Source: Acrocarpospora pleiomorpha (lineage in GTDB: Bacteria > Actinomycetota > Actinomycetes > Streptosporangiales > Streptosporangiaceae). Taken from it: a DNA stretch of 64,000 nucleotides. This document shows, in pieces, positions 34,045 through 42,490 of the stretch. The translations under genes were made by a program, and so were the position numbers. The notes below the pieces were generated by a model. That model was not told the origin of the DNA, did not search any database, and saw nothing but the letters and a program-made list of their open reading frames with translations. The stretch is from positions 27,428 through 91,427 of the forward strand of contig NZ_BLAF01000027.1 in NCBI RefSeq assembly GCF_009687885.1. The letters run 5' to 3'. Every line of letters begins with the position of its first letter. The stretch's first letter is position 1.

Positions 34045-35241
34045 ATGACCATGACCGCGCTGGGCGAGCCCTGTGTGCTCCTCAAGCTTGGCGAAATCAT
34101 CCTCAAGGGCCGGAATCGCGAGGTCTTCGAGCAGCGGCTGCGGGCCAACATCAAATACGCCCTGAAGGACTACCAGGTCGACATCCGCCAGCGCCACGGC
34201 GTGGTCGCGCTCTTCCTGCCGGAGGGCACCGGCGTCGAGATCGCCGAGGCGGTCGCGGCCAGGGTCAGCGAGGTCCCCGGCATCGTCCTGGTCCACCTGG
34301 CCTGGCGTGTCGCCAAGGACCCCTCCGTGGTCACCAAAGCCGCGCTCGAACTGGTCAGGGACACCCCCGAGGTGGCCCGCCGGGCCCGCTTCGCGGTCCG
34401 CTCCCGCCGTCGCGACAAACGCTTCCCGCTGCGCTCCAGCGAGCTCGACCGCCTCGTCGGCGGCGAACTCCACGACGCGTACGGGCTGCCCGTCGACCTC
34501 AGCCACCCCGAGCTGACCGTCTCCATCGAGGTCGACCGCGACGAGGTCTTCCTCTACACCAACGGCCGCCCCGGCCAGGGCGGGCTCCCGGTCGGCTCCA
34601 GCGGCCGCGGCCTGGTCCTGATGTCCGGCGGCATCGACTCCCCGGTGGCCGCCTACCGGATGATGCGCCGCGGCCTGCGGGTGGACTTCCTGCACTTCTC
34701 CGGCATCCCGTTCACCACCTCGGAGTCGATCTACAAGGCGTATGCCCTGGTCCGCCGCCTGGACGCCTTCCAGGGCAAGTCCCGCCTCTGGGTGGTCCCG
34801 TTCGGCAAGGCCCAGCAGTCGATCCGCGCCTCGGGCCAGGACCGCCTGGCCATGATCGCCCAGCGCCGCCTGATGCTCAAGACGGCCGCCGAGGTGGCCC
34901 GCCGCCACAAGGCCAGCGCCCTGATCACGGGCGACTCCCTCGGCCAGGTCTCCTCCCAGACGATGGCCAACATCGTCGCCCAGGAGAGCGCGGTGGACCT
35001 GCCCATCCTGCGCCCGCTCATCGGCCTGGACAAAGCCGAGGTGATCGCCGAGGCCCGCCGCATCGGCACCCTGGAGATCTCCGAACTCCCGGACGAGGAC
35101 TGCTGCACCCTCCTGGCCGCCAGGAACCCGGAACTCGCCGCGAAGATCGAAGACCTCAAGCTCATCGAACGCCGCCTGGACGCCGAAGAACTCGCCTCCC
35201 AGCTCGCCGATTCCATCCAGGCGTACAAGCTCGACGCCTGA
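34045..35241 (+). CDS. thiI: tRNA 4-thiouridine synthase ThiI
   Basis: A 398-residue enzyme that adenylates uridine 8 of tRNA and inserts sulfur; also used for thiazole synthesis in some bacteria. It has an N-terminal ferredoxin-like domain (LLKLGEIILKGRNREVFE), a THUMP domain (about residues 55-165), and a PP-loop pyrophosphatase with SGGIDS at 194-199. DEDCCTLL near residue 350 provides Cys residues. The C-terminal rhodanese domain of the E. coli enzyme (482 residues) is absent, as in most Gram-positive ThiI, so sulfur probably comes directly from a cysteine desulfurase. AGGAACGCAGCA before ATG 34045 serves as ribosome site. Confidence 0.93.
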   Translation: MTMTALGEPCVLLKLGEIILKGRNREVFEQRLRANIKYALKDYQVDIRQRHGVVALFLPEGTGVEIAEAVAARVSEVPGIVLVHLAWRVAKDPSVVTKAALELVRDTPEVARRARFAVRSRRRDKRFPLRSSELDRLVGGELHDAYGLPVDLSHPELTVSIEVDRDEVFLYTNGRPGQGGLPVGSSGRGLVLMSGGIDSPVAAYRMMRRGLRVDFLHFSGIPFTTSESIYKAYALVRRLDAFQGKSRLWVVPFGKAQQSIRASGQDRLAMIAQRRLMLKTAAEVARRHKASALITGDSLGQVSSQTMANIVAQESAVDLPILRPLIGLDKAEVIAEARRIGTLEISELPDEDCCTLLAARNPELAAKIEDLKLIERRLDAEELASQLADSIQAYKLDA

Positions 35242-35268
35242 GCCCCGCCGAAGCGGGGCCAGGGATCG

Positions 35269-36303
35269 TCAAGCGGGCAGCACGTGCGAGACCTGGGTGC
35301 GGCCCAGCAGCGGCGGGAACGTGCGCATGATCTCGGCGAGCTCGTCCAGGTCGCCGTCGACCAGCGCCTGCGGGCCGTCCACCAGCGCCTGCTCCGGGTG
35401 CGGGTGCACGTCGATGATGACGCCGTCGGCCCCGACCGCGATGGCGGCGCGGGTGAGGGGGAGGACCAGGTCGCGGCGGCCGCCGGAGTGTGACGGGTCG
35501 ATGACGACCGGCAGGTGGGACAGGCGCTGGGCGACCGGGACCGCGGAGACGTCCAGGGTGTTGCGGGTGGCGGTCTCGAAGGTGCGGATGCCGCGCTCGC
35601 ACAGGACGATGTCGAGGTTGCCGCGCTGGGCGATGTACTCGGCGGACATCAGCCATTCCTCGATCGTGCCGCTCATGCCGCGCTTGAGCATGACGGGCTT
35701 CCCGGCCTTGCCGACGGCCTGCAGCAGCGCGAAGTTCTGCGTGTTGCGGGTGCCGACCTGGAGCATGTCCGCGTAGGAGGCCACCAGCGGCACGTCGTGG
35801 GCGTCCATCACCTCGGTCACGATGGGCAACCCGGTCTGCTCCCGCACGTCCGCCAGGATGCGCAGGCCCGCCTCGCCCAGCCCTTGGAACGCGTACGGCG
35901 AGGTCCGCGGCTTGTACGCGCCCCCGCGCAGCAGAGACGCCCCCGCCGCCTTCGCCATCTGGGCGGCCTCAAGCGTCTGCTGCGGCGTCTCCACCGCGCA
36001 CGGCCCCGCGATCAGCGTGACCGTGTCAGGACCGATCGGCACCCCGCCCACCCGGATCGTCGACCGTTCCGGATGGTTCTCCCGGCTCACCAGCTTGAAC
36101 GGCGTCGACACCCGCATCACCTCGGCGACCCCGCGTTGCCCGCCCAGGTTGAGCGCCAAGAACCGCTCGACATCCCCGATGAGCCCGATGATGGTACGGC
36201 TCACGCCGCGCGACACGAACGCCTCACCCCCCGCCGTGCCGACCAGCGAGACGATCTCCTCGATGTCCTCGGCGGTGGCCGTGGGGGCCATGACGATGAC
36301 CAT
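35269..36303 (-). CDS. aroF: 3-deoxy-7-phosphoheptulonate synthase (DAHP synthase, type I-beta)
   Basis: A 344-residue enzyme catalysing the first step of aromatic amino acid synthesis, from PEP and erythrose 4-phosphate. The N-terminal ferredoxin-like (FeSD) domain of the I-beta class (MVIVMAPTATAEDIEEIVS) gives feedback control. The barrel has LIAGPCAVE, LRGGAYKPRTSPYAFQG, the GTRNTQNF segment, LKRGMSGTIEEW, and VIDPSHSGG with the metal-binding His. ATG 36303 has AGGAGAG upstream; an ATG 15 bp further up overlaps that site. A leader peptide and hairpin lie directly upstream (36324-36445), indicating attenuation by aromatic amino acids. Confidence 0.93.
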   Translation of the reverse strand: MVIVMAPTATAEDIEEIVSLVGTAGGEAFVSRGVSRTIIGLIGDVERFLALNLGGQRGVAEVMRVSTPFKLVSRENHPERSTIRVGGVPIGPDTVTLIAGPCAVETPQQTLEAAQMAKAAGASLLRGGAYKPRTSPYAFQGLGEAGLRILADVREQTGLPIVTEVMDAHDVPLVASYADMLQVGTRNTQNFALLQAVGKAGKPVMLKRGMSGTIEEWLMSAEYIAQRGNLDIVLCERGIRTFETATRNTLDVSAVPVAQRLSHLPVVIDPSHSGGRRDLVLPLTRAAIAVGADGVIIDVHPHPEQALVDGPQALVDGDLDELAEIMRTFPPLLGRTQVSHVLPA

Positions 36304-36323
36304 GATTTCTCTCCTCATACGCG

Positions 36324-36358
36324 GAAAGCCCCGAGTCCGATCCGGACCCGGGGCTTTC
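36324..36358 (-). promoter_or_regulatory. Attenuator terminator hairpin in the aroF leader
   Basis: Arms 36324-36339 and 36343-36358 pair over 16 bp with one A-C mismatch and a three-base loop (ATC). On the minus strand the hairpin follows the leader peptide stop by 15 nt and ends 20 nt before the DAHP synthase start. The position fits a ribosome-mediated attenuator; there is no long T-tract. Confidence 0.65.
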
Positions 36359-36373
36359 GTTCGCCGTTGGCTG

Positions 36374-36445
36374 CTAGCGCAACACGCGGTGGCGACCGGT
36401 CCTCACGGGTCCGTCGCCATACCAAAACGCGAAAACGCTATGCAT
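36374..36445 (-). CDS. Aromatic leader peptide of the DAHP synthase attenuator
   Basis: A 23-codon frame starting at ATG 36445 reads MHSVFAFWYGDGP then a basic tail and TAG. Codons 5-9 are Phe-Ala-Phe-Trp-Tyr, so all three aromatic amino acids occur together, exactly where stalling would report shortage of shikimate-pathway products. No Shine-Dalgarno site precedes the ATG; instead a TATATT box about 7-12 bases upstream suggests that transcription starts at or near the ATG, giving a leaderless message as is common for actinobacterial attenuator peptides. The strong hairpin at 36324-36358 follows. Confidence 0.7.
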   Translation of the reverse strand: MHSVFAFWYGDGPVRTGRHRVLR

Positions 36446-36557
36446 GGGAGAAATATATCGCACCCCCTCCGGCCCGGACCAGTGAGTGATCACCGTGTGA
36501 GATGGCGGGAAATGACCCGGTGGGCGGGAGCTTTCCGGTGGATGGCAGGATGGGCGG

Positions 36558-37169
36558 GTGCCGGAGTTTCCTGAGGAGGAGAGCCGCCTGCCCCCCGGGC
36601 AGTACATTCCGCGCGGCAGGCCGGTCATCCATTACGGCAGAGTGCCGGCGTTCCGGCCGCAGACGTGGCGCTTCCAGGTCTTCGGCGCCACGGCCGGCGG
36701 ACAGACGCCCGCGTACACGTGGGAGGAGTTCTCAGCCCTGCCGCGAACTACCGTGATGGCCGACTTCCACTGCGTGACCAAGTTCTCGATCATGGGGTAT
36801 GAGTGGGCGGGCATCCCGGCGCGCGCCCTGCTGGAGGCGGTGCCCCCCGCGCCCGGCGTGCGGCATGTCATGGTCTGGGCGGAGTACGGCTACAGCGCCA
36901 ACCTCCGCATGAGCGACTTCGACCGCGAGACCACCCTGTTCGCCACCGACCTGGACGACAAGCCGCTGACCCCCGAGCGGGGGTTCCCGGTCCGGGTGGT
37001 CGTGCCGCACCTGTACGCGTGGAAGAGCGTCAAATGGGTGCGCGGCATCGAATACCTGACCGAGGACCGGCGCGGCTTCTGGGAGGAGCGCGGCTACCAC
37101 AACATCGCCGACCCCTGGCGGGAGCAGCGGTACTCATATCAGGAGGACCCGGGCGAGGGACCGCCCTAG
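36558..37169 (+). CDS. Sulfite oxidase-like molybdopterin oxidoreductase
   Basis: A 203-residue protein of the sulfite oxidase/YedY molybdopterin family. The Cys that binds molybdenum is in VMADFHCVTKFS near residue 72; VWAEYGYSANLRMSD and PVRVVVPHLYAWKSVKWVRGIEYL are family segments around the cofactor. It consists of the catalytic domain alone, without a haem domain or a signal peptide, so it acts in the cytoplasm or at the inner membrane. The physiological substrate of these actinobacterial proteins is unknown. GTG 36558 is the start; the ribosome site is weak. The gene is divergent from the aroF leader. Confidence 0.88.
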   Translation: MPEFPEEESRLPPGQYIPRGRPVIHYGRVPAFRPQTWRFQVFGATAGGQTPAYTWEEFSALPRTTVMADFHCVTKFSIMGYEWAGIPARALLEAVPPAPGVRHVMVWAEYGYSANLRMSDFDRETTLFATDLDDKPLTPERGFPVRVVVPHLYAWKSVKWVRGIEYLTEDRRGFWEERGYHNIADPWREQRYSYQEDPGEGPP

Positions 37170-37188
37170 CGGGCCGCCTGCCGCTACG

Positions 37189-38298
37189 GTGGCCCGCGTG
37201 TTCGTCACCGTGTGGTTACTCGTGTGCGCGCTCTGTGGCCTGTCCGGGTTCTGGGTCTCCCGGCGCAGGCCCCCGGCGGGCGGGCCGGCCGCGTTCGCCA
37301 CGTTGCGCGTCGCGGGGCGGGCCGCGCCCTCGTTGCGTACGGGTCTGAGCCGGGAGTCGGCGCGCAAGGCCGTCCGGCATCTGCGGTGCCTGCTGGGGAC
37401 GGCGTCGCTGGTGGTGACCTCGACCGACCAGGTGCTCGCGGGGGCGGGGGAGCGGCGCCCGGGTGACGCGCAGGCGCTGGCCGGGGCGCGGGCGGTGCTG
37501 GCGAGCGGGCGGACCCACCTGGTGGACGGCGGCGTGGTGGTGCCGCTGGTGGTGGCCGGGCGGGTGGTGGGCGCGCTGGTCGCGTCCGACGCGGAGGTCA
37601 CCGCGCCCCTGGTGCGGACGGTGATCGAGGTCGGGCGGTGGGTGTCGGGGCAGCTGGAGCTGGCCGAGCTGGATCAGTCGCGGCGGCGGGCGGTGGCTGC
37701 GGAGACCCGGGCGTTGCGGGCGCAGATCTCCCCGCATTTCGTGTACAACTCGCTGACGACGATCGCGTCGTTCGTCCGTACGGATCCGGAGCGGGCGCGG
37801 GAGCTGCTGGTGGACTTCGCGGATTTCGCGCGGTATTCGCTGCGCCGGGCCCGCGATTTCACCACCCTGGCGGACGAGCTGACCTGCGTGGACCGTTACC
37901 TGCTGCTGGAGCGGGCCAGGTTCGGCGACCGGCTGCGGTTCAGCGTGCAGGTCGCGCCTGAGGTGCTGGCGGTGCCGGTGCCGTTCCTGTGCCTGCAGCC
38001 GCTGGTGGAGAACGCGATCAAGCATGGCATGCCGGGCGAGGTGCGGGTGGTGATCAGGGACGCCGGGCCTGAGGCGCACATCTCGATCGAGGACGACGGG
38101 GTGGGCATGGAGCCGGGCCGCGTGCAGGCCGTGCTGGCCGAGGACCACGAGGGCGGGATCGGGCTCAGCAACGTGGACTCGCGGCTGCGGCAGATCTACG
38201 GCCAGGCCTACGGGCTCGTGGTCGAGACCGCGCCGGGGAAGGGCACCAGGATCCGGCTGCGGGTGCCGAAATACCGCCCGGCCCATGGCTCGTTGTAG
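37189..38298 (+). CDS. LytS-type sensor histidine kinase
   Basis: A 369-residue kinase of the LytS/YehU (His_kinase) class. One N-terminal membrane helix (about residues 4-24) replaces the multi-helix sensor of classical LytS; a GAF-like region follows up to about 160. The phosphoacceptor box is LRAQISPHFVYNSLTTIASFV near residue 182, and the ATPase domain has LVENAIKHG, EDDGVGM and GIGLSNVDSRLRQIYG. It is followed by its response regulator, a small membrane protein and a sodium/solute symporter, a cassette known in actinobacteria for sensing and importing carboxylates such as pyruvate or acetate. The GTG start is uncertain (37189 or 37198). Confidence 0.88.
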   Translation: MARVFVTVWLLVCALCGLSGFWVSRRRPPAGGPAAFATLRVAGRAAPSLRTGLSRESARKAVRHLRCLLGTASLVVTSTDQVLAGAGERRPGDAQALAGARAVLASGRTHLVDGGVVVPLVVAGRVVGALVASDAEVTAPLVRTVIEVGRWVSGQLELAELDQSRRRAVAAETRALRAQISPHFVYNSLTTIASFVRTDPERARELLVDFADFARYSLRRARDFTTLADELTCVDRYLLLERARFGDRLRFSVQVAPEVLAVPVPFLCLQPLVENAIKHGMPGEVRVVIRDAGPEAHISIEDDGVGMEPGRVQAVLAEDHEGGIGLSNVDSRLRQIYGQAYGLVVETAPGKGTRIRLRVPKYRPAHGSL

Positions 38299-38363
38299 TC
38301 AAATGATTACCGAATGTTGGCGTGTCGCTTGCGCGCGCGCCGCGCGCGCGGCACGGTGTGCAG

Positions 38364-39110
38364 ATGCTGCGTGTTCTGGCCGTTGACGACGAGGCGCCGG
38401 CGCTGTCGGAGCTGTCCTATCTGCTCCGCGAGGACGCGCGGGTGGGGCATGTGGCCACGGCCCCCGACGGCGTGAAGGCGCTGCAGGACATGGTCCAGAT
38501 GATCGGCGCGGGGGAGCGGCTGGACGGCGTCTTCCTGGACGTCCGCATGCCGGGCCTGAACGGCCTCGACCTGGCCCGCCTGATCGGCGGCTTCCCCGCG
38601 CCGCCCCGGCTGGTGTTCGTGACCGCGCACGACGACTGCGCGGTGCAGGCGTTCGAGCTCGAAGCGGTGGACTACCTGCTCAAACCGGTGCGTCCTGAGC
38701 GCCTGACCGAAGCGGTCCGCCGCCTGTCGGCGTCCATCGCCGCGCCCGGCGCCGACGAGGGGGCCATGGACGTGATCCCCGTCGAGCTGGGCGGCAGGAC
38801 CCGCTTCATCCCCCAGCAGGCGGTCTGGTATGCCGAGGCGCAGGGCGACTACGTGCGGCTGCACACCGCCGACGGCGGCTTCCTGGTGCGGATGTCGCTG
38901 AGCGCGCTGGAACGCCGCTGGGCCGGTTCCGGCTTCATCCGCGCCCACCGCAGCACGCTGGTCAACGCCCGGCACGTCAGCGAGCTCCGCTTCGACGCGG
39001 GCCGGGCGCTGCTCCGGGTGGGCACCGAGACCCTGCCGGTCAGCCGCCGCCACACCCGCCAGGTCCGCGAGCAGCTCGTCCGCCAGTACCGCGGCGGGGA
39101 CGGGCAGTGA
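38364..39110 (+). CDS. LytR/AlgR-type response regulator (LytTR domain)
   Basis: A 248-residue regulator. The receiver domain contains AVDDEAPAL, the phosphoacceptor Asp in GVFLDVRMPGLNG near residue 53 and DYLLKPV near 103. The C-terminal LytTR DNA-binding domain has VWYAEAQGDYVRLHT, FIRAHRSTLVNARHV and LPVSRRH. I chose ATG 38364, in line with the start of the receiver fold; the frame is open further upstream through an alternating GC tract near 38330-38352. It is paired with the LytS-type kinase and its last codon overlaps the next gene (GTGA). Confidence 0.88.
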   Translation: MLRVLAVDDEAPALSELSYLLREDARVGHVATAPDGVKALQDMVQMIGAGERLDGVFLDVRMPGLNGLDLARLIGGFPAPPRLVFVTAHDDCAVQAFELEAVDYLLKPVRPERLTEAVRRLSASIAAPGADEGAMDVIPVELGGRTRFIPQQAVWYAEAQGDYVRLHTADGGFLVRMSLSALERRWAGSGFIRAHRSTLVNARHVSELRFDAGRALLRVGTETLPVSRRHTRQVREQLVRQYRGGDGQ

Positions 39111-39358
39111 CTCGCGCCGAGCGCGACGACGCCCTGACGGCTTCGATCATGCGCCGCCAGCTCCGCGAGGCGCTGCGCACGCTGGCGGTGGTGGCGGGCG
39201 TCTTCGCGGCCCTGCCCGTGTTGCTGGCGGTGCTTCCGCGCGGGTCCGCCGCGACCTGGGTGATCCTGGGGGCGGGCGTGCCGCCGATCTGGGTGGCGGT
39301 GGCCTGGTGGCATGTCCGCCGCGCGGAGCGCGCCGAGGCCCTGGAGCGGGAGGGCTGA
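39107..39358 (+). CDS. Small two-helix membrane protein beside the symporter (DUF485-like position)
   Basis: An 83-residue protein with two hydrophobic helices at about residues 26-44 and 48-68, between basic and acidic ends. Small proteins of this kind precede sodium/solute symporters in many actinobacteria and may help their assembly. It overlaps the regulator upstream by four bases and the symporter downstream by one base (TGATG), so the three are translationally coupled. The family assignment rests on position and topology. Confidence 0.75.
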   Translation: MTRAERDDALTASIMRRQLREALRTLAVVAGVFAALPVLLAVLPRGSAATWVILGAGVPPIWVAVAWWHVRRAERAEALEREG

Positions 39359-40860
39359 TGGGGGCGGCCGTGGTGGCGACGCTGGCCGGGGTGGTGTGCG
39401 TGCTGCTGGCGTCGGCGGCGGTTGGCACGATACGACCCCGGCGGTATTCGACCCCGGCGGACTTCTACGTCGCCGCCCGCGCGGTCCGGCCGTGGTGGAA
39501 CGCGTCGGCGATCAGCTCGGAGTACACCTCCGCCGCCGTGTATCTCGGCCTGGTCGGGCTGATCGCGGCGCACGGCCGGCCGATGCTCTGGTATTCGGTG
39601 GGGGCAGCGGCCGGGTTCGTCGTGCTGCTCGTGCTGGTGGTGGCGCCGCTGCGCAGGTCCGGGACGTACACGCTGGCCGACTTCGCCCAGTGGCGGCTGG
39701 GTTCGGTGCACGTGCGGCGGGTGGTGACCGTGCTCGTGCTGTTCATCGGTCTTGTCCACCTGGTGGCTCAGTTGCACGCGGCCGGGCTGGTGTTGCGGCT
39801 GCTGACCGGGCTGCCGCCGTGGACCGGCTGGCTGGCCGTTACCGTCGTCGTGCTGGTGGTCGCGCTGGCGGGCGGGATGGGCAGCAGCACCGGCGTGCAG
39901 GCGCTGCAGTTCTGGTTCAAGCTGGGTTCGCTGGCCGGGGTGGCGGCCGTGCTCGGGGTGATCTGGTGGAACCGTCCGAGCCATCCGCCGTCGGGCCCGG
40001 TGTATGTCACGCAGACGCTGGCCGGGGCCGGTGATCCGTCCACGCTGGGCCTGGTGACCGTGCTGACGGCCTCCGCGCTGGGGGTGATGGGGTTGCCGCA
40101 CATCGTGGTGCGCTTCTATGCCAATCCGGACGGGCGGGCGGCTCGCCGTACCGTGGTGGGGGTGCTGGCCATGCTGAGCGTGTTCTCCGTGATGCCCGCC
40201 GTGTACGGCCTGCTGGGCCGCTGGTACGCGCCGCCCCGGATCCCCACCGACCAGGTGCTCCTGCTGCTGCCCTCGCTGATGGCCCCAGGATGGCTCGGGG
40301 ACGTGCTGACCGGGCTGCTGGCGGCGGGAGCCTTCGCGGCGTTCCTGGCGACCTCCTGCGGGGTGCTGGTGGCCGTCGGCGGCACGCTCTCCACCAGCCT
40401 GTTCAACGGTGGCGTGGGCGGCTTCCGGCGCGGGGTTCTGCTGGTCGCGGGCGGCGCGCTGGTGCTCGTCTGGGCCAGCCCGCCGGGGGCGTCGATCCTG
40501 CTGGTGCTGCTGGCCTTCGGGCTGTCGGCGGCCACGCTGTGCCCGCTGCTGGTGCTGGGCGTGTGGTGGCGTGGCCTGTCCGTGCCGGGCGCGCTGGCCG
40601 GGCTGCTCACCGGGGCGGGGGTGACGGCCGTGCTGGTGGCGGTGCGATTCGCCAGCCCCTCTTTCACGCCCCTCTGGCGTTATCCCGCGCTGGTCGCGGT
40701 GCCCGCCGCGTTCGCGGTCATGGTGGCGATCTCGCTGGTCACGCGGCATCGGGTGCCCGCCGGCACGGCCGCGCTGCTGGCCAGGATGCACCTGCCGGAG
40801 GAACTCTCGACTCCGGAAATCGACCGCTCGTCGCTCACCGGAAGCCGCTCGTCGTGGTAG
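39358..40860 (+). CDS. Sodium/solute symporter (SSS family)
   Basis: A 500-residue integral membrane transporter with about 12-13 helices. Family segments are STPADFYVAARAVRPWWNASAISSEYTSAAVYLG near the start (TM1-2), GTYTLADFAQWRLG, GGMGSSTGVQALQFWFK and GVMGLPHIVVRFYANPDGRAARRT. The overall pattern is closest to ActP/MctP-like carboxylate symporters. Substrate is probably a small carboxylate, as the gene belongs to a LytS/LytR-controlled cassette. ATG 39358 overlaps the previous stop. The C-terminal 30 residues are polar and Ser-rich. A strong terminator lies between it and endonuclease IV. Confidence 0.88.
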   Translation: MGAAVVATLAGVVCVLLASAAVGTIRPRRYSTPADFYVAARAVRPWWNASAISSEYTSAAVYLGLVGLIAAHGRPMLWYSVGAAAGFVVLLVLVVAPLRRSGTYTLADFAQWRLGSVHVRRVVTVLVLFIGLVHLVAQLHAAGLVLRLLTGLPPWTGWLAVTVVVLVVALAGGMGSSTGVQALQFWFKLGSLAGVAAVLGVIWWNRPSHPPSGPVYVTQTLAGAGDPSTLGLVTVLTASALGVMGLPHIVVRFYANPDGRAARRTVVGVLAMLSVFSVMPAVYGLLGRWYAPPRIPTDQVLLLLPSLMAPGWLGDVLTGLLAAGAFAAFLATSCGVLVAVGGTLSTSLFNGGVGGFRRGVLLVAGGALVLVWASPPGASILLVLLAFGLSAATLCPLLVLGVWWRGLSVPGALAGLLTGAGVTAVLVAVRFASPSFTPLWRYPALVAVPAAFAVMVAISLVTRHRVPAGTAALLARMHLPEELSTPEIDRSSLTGSRSSW

Positions 40861-41005
40861 CCGGACCCGCAGAACGCGAACTTCCGACCACTCGTCCGAA
40901 GCGGGTTTCACCCCTCTGATCACTCGCCGTAATGTTTCGCCTCGCGAGTCCGCGCCGCCGGCCTCACTCGGGGGGGTAGGGCGGCGGCGCGAAGGACGGG
41001 AGCGC

Positions 41006-41063
41006 CCGCGGCGGCGGCCCCGATCCGGCCATACGGGGGGAGGCCGGATCGGGGGCCGCGGGC
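41006..41063. terminator. Bidirectional terminator between symporter and nfo
   Basis: GGCCCCGATCCGGCC (41016-41030) pairs with GGCCGGATCGGGGGCC (41042-41057), and flanking GCGGC/GCCGC sequences extend the stem, around an 11-base loop. It lies just before the convergent nfo stop codon. The 210 bp between the two genes hold nothing else recognisable. Confidence 0.7.
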
Positions 41064-41070
41064 GTTCCCG

Positions 41071-41904
41071 TCACCCGCGCAGCTTCTTCAGCAGGTCGAT
41101 GTCCTCGCGGTGCTTGTCGGCCTTGCCGGGCGTCTCGATGCAGAGCGGCACCCCGTCCGCGACCGGATGGCGCATCAGGTCGGCGAACGGCTGCGCGCCG
41201 ATGTGACCGGCCCCGATGCTCTCGTGCCTGTCCTTCTTGGATCCGCACACGTCTTTGCAGTCGTTGGCGTGGATCAGCTTCAACCGGCCGGGCGCCACCC
41301 GGTTCAGCTCCTCCAGCATCTTCGCCACCCCGCCGGGCGCGGCCAGGTCGTGACCGGCGGCGAACATGTGGCAGGTGTCCAGGCAGATGCAGGCCCGCGG
41401 ATGGAAGTCCAGCGCCTCCAGGTAGGGCTCCAGATCCTGGACGGTCGCGCACAACATCTGCCCCTGCCCGGCCATCGGCTCGAGCAGCAGGTCGGGCCCG
41501 TCGTCCGGGATCTCGTCCAGCAGCGGCAGCAGCTGCTCGCGCACCTGCCGCAGCGCCGCCTCCCGGGTCTGGCTGACCGCCGACCCGGTGTGCACGACCA
41601 CCCCCCGCGCGCCGATCTCCGCGCCCCGCCGCAGCGTGTGCCGGACCAGCGTCACCGAGCCCGTCATGGTGGCCTCGGTCGGCGAACCGAAATTCACCAT
41701 GTACGGCGTGTGCGCGAAAACCGGCAGCCCCGCCTCCCGGAGCTTGGCGTCCTCGGCGGGAATGCCCTCGTTCACCGCCCACGCGCGCGGGTTGGTGACG
41801 AAGACCTGGATCATCTCGGCGCCGATCTCGGCCGCGTACCGCAGGCCGCCGGTGGCCAGCCCGCCCGCGACGGACACGTGCCCGCCAATGGGATTGTTCG
41901 TCAT
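41071..41904 (-). CDS. nfo: Deoxyribonuclease IV (endonuclease IV)
   Basis: A 277-residue apurinic/apyrimidinic endonuclease of base-excision repair. The zinc-binding residues are visible in FAHTPYMVNF, GVVVHTGSAV, LLLEPMAGQG, CLDTCHMFAAGHDL, LIHANDCKDVCGSKKDRHESIGAGHIG and LCIETPG, so the three-zinc centre is complete. Length is typical. The gene is transcribed divergently from the purine-catabolism cluster; a short inverted repeat GCTCCA/TGGAGC at 41910-41928 lies in the shared region. Confidence 0.93.
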   Translation of the reverse strand: MTNNPIGGHVSVAGGLATGGLRYAAEIGAEMIQVFVTNPRAWAVNEGIPAEDAKLREAGLPVFAHTPYMVNFGSPTEATMTGSVTLVRHTLRRGAEIGARGVVVHTGSAVSQTREAALRQVREQLLPLLDEIPDDGPDLLLEPMAGQGQMLCATVQDLEPYLEALDFHPRACICLDTCHMFAAGHDLAAPGGVAKMLEELNRVAPGRLKLIHANDCKDVCGSKKDRHESIGAGHIGAQPFADLMRHPVADGVPLCIETPGKADKHREDIDLLKKLRG

Positions 41905-42016
41905 AGTGGGCTCCAGCGTAGTTGGAGCAAGCTACAAAACCGGCCAGGCGACAGGGCCGCAGGCTCGGAGTTCTGGTTCCTAGCCCTGGCCGCCCGGCCG
42001 GTGTCTACTTGCTCCC

Positions 42017-42490
42017 ATGCGCGAATTCGGCCGCCCTGACCTGCTCGCCTGCTGCGCGTCCCCGCGGTGGGCCGACGCGGTGCTGGCGCTCGCGCCGTAC
42101 CGGACGGTGGGGGACCTGACGGCGGCGGGGGAGGCGGCGCTGGCCGGGCTGGGCTGGGATGACATCCTGGAGGCGCTGGCCGCGCATCCCAGGATCGGGG
42201 ACCGCGCCGCCGGGGCCGATCGCGAGGCGTCCTGGTCCCGCTCGGAACAGGCCGGTACGGCACACGCCGACGCCGCCATCCTGGGCGCGCTCCGCCAGGG
42301 CAACGAGGCGTACGAGCGGCGGTTCGGCCACGTCTACCTGATCTGCGCCACCGGCCGCCCCGCCGAGGAGATGCTCGACCTGCTGCTGGCCCGCCTCGCC
42401 AACGACCCGGACGTGGAACGGAAGATCGTCAGAGACGAGCTCGGCAAGATCGTCAAGCTCCGGCTGGCCAAGCTGTGGGTGGGCCGATGA
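42017..42490 (+). CDS. uraD: OHCU decarboxylase (2-oxo-4-hydroxy-4-carboxy-5-ureidoimidazoline decarboxylase)
   Basis: A 157-residue helical enzyme that decarboxylates OHCU to (S)-allantoin, the last step of the uricase pathway. Conserved parts are SPRWADAVLALAPY, AHPRIGDR with the catalytic His, SRSEQAGT, NEAYERRFGHVYLICATGR and the C-terminal helix KIVRDELGKIVKLRL. It heads the cluster and its stop overlaps the next start (ATGA), coupling it to the HIU hydrolase gene whose product it consumes. Confidence 0.93.
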   Translation: MREFGRPDLLACCASPRWADAVLALAPYRTVGDLTAAGEAALAGLGWDDILEALAAHPRIGDRAAGADREASWSRSEQAGTAHADAAILGALRQGNEAYERRFGHVYLICATGRPAEEMLDLLLARLANDPDVERKIVRDELGKIVKLRLAKLWVGR

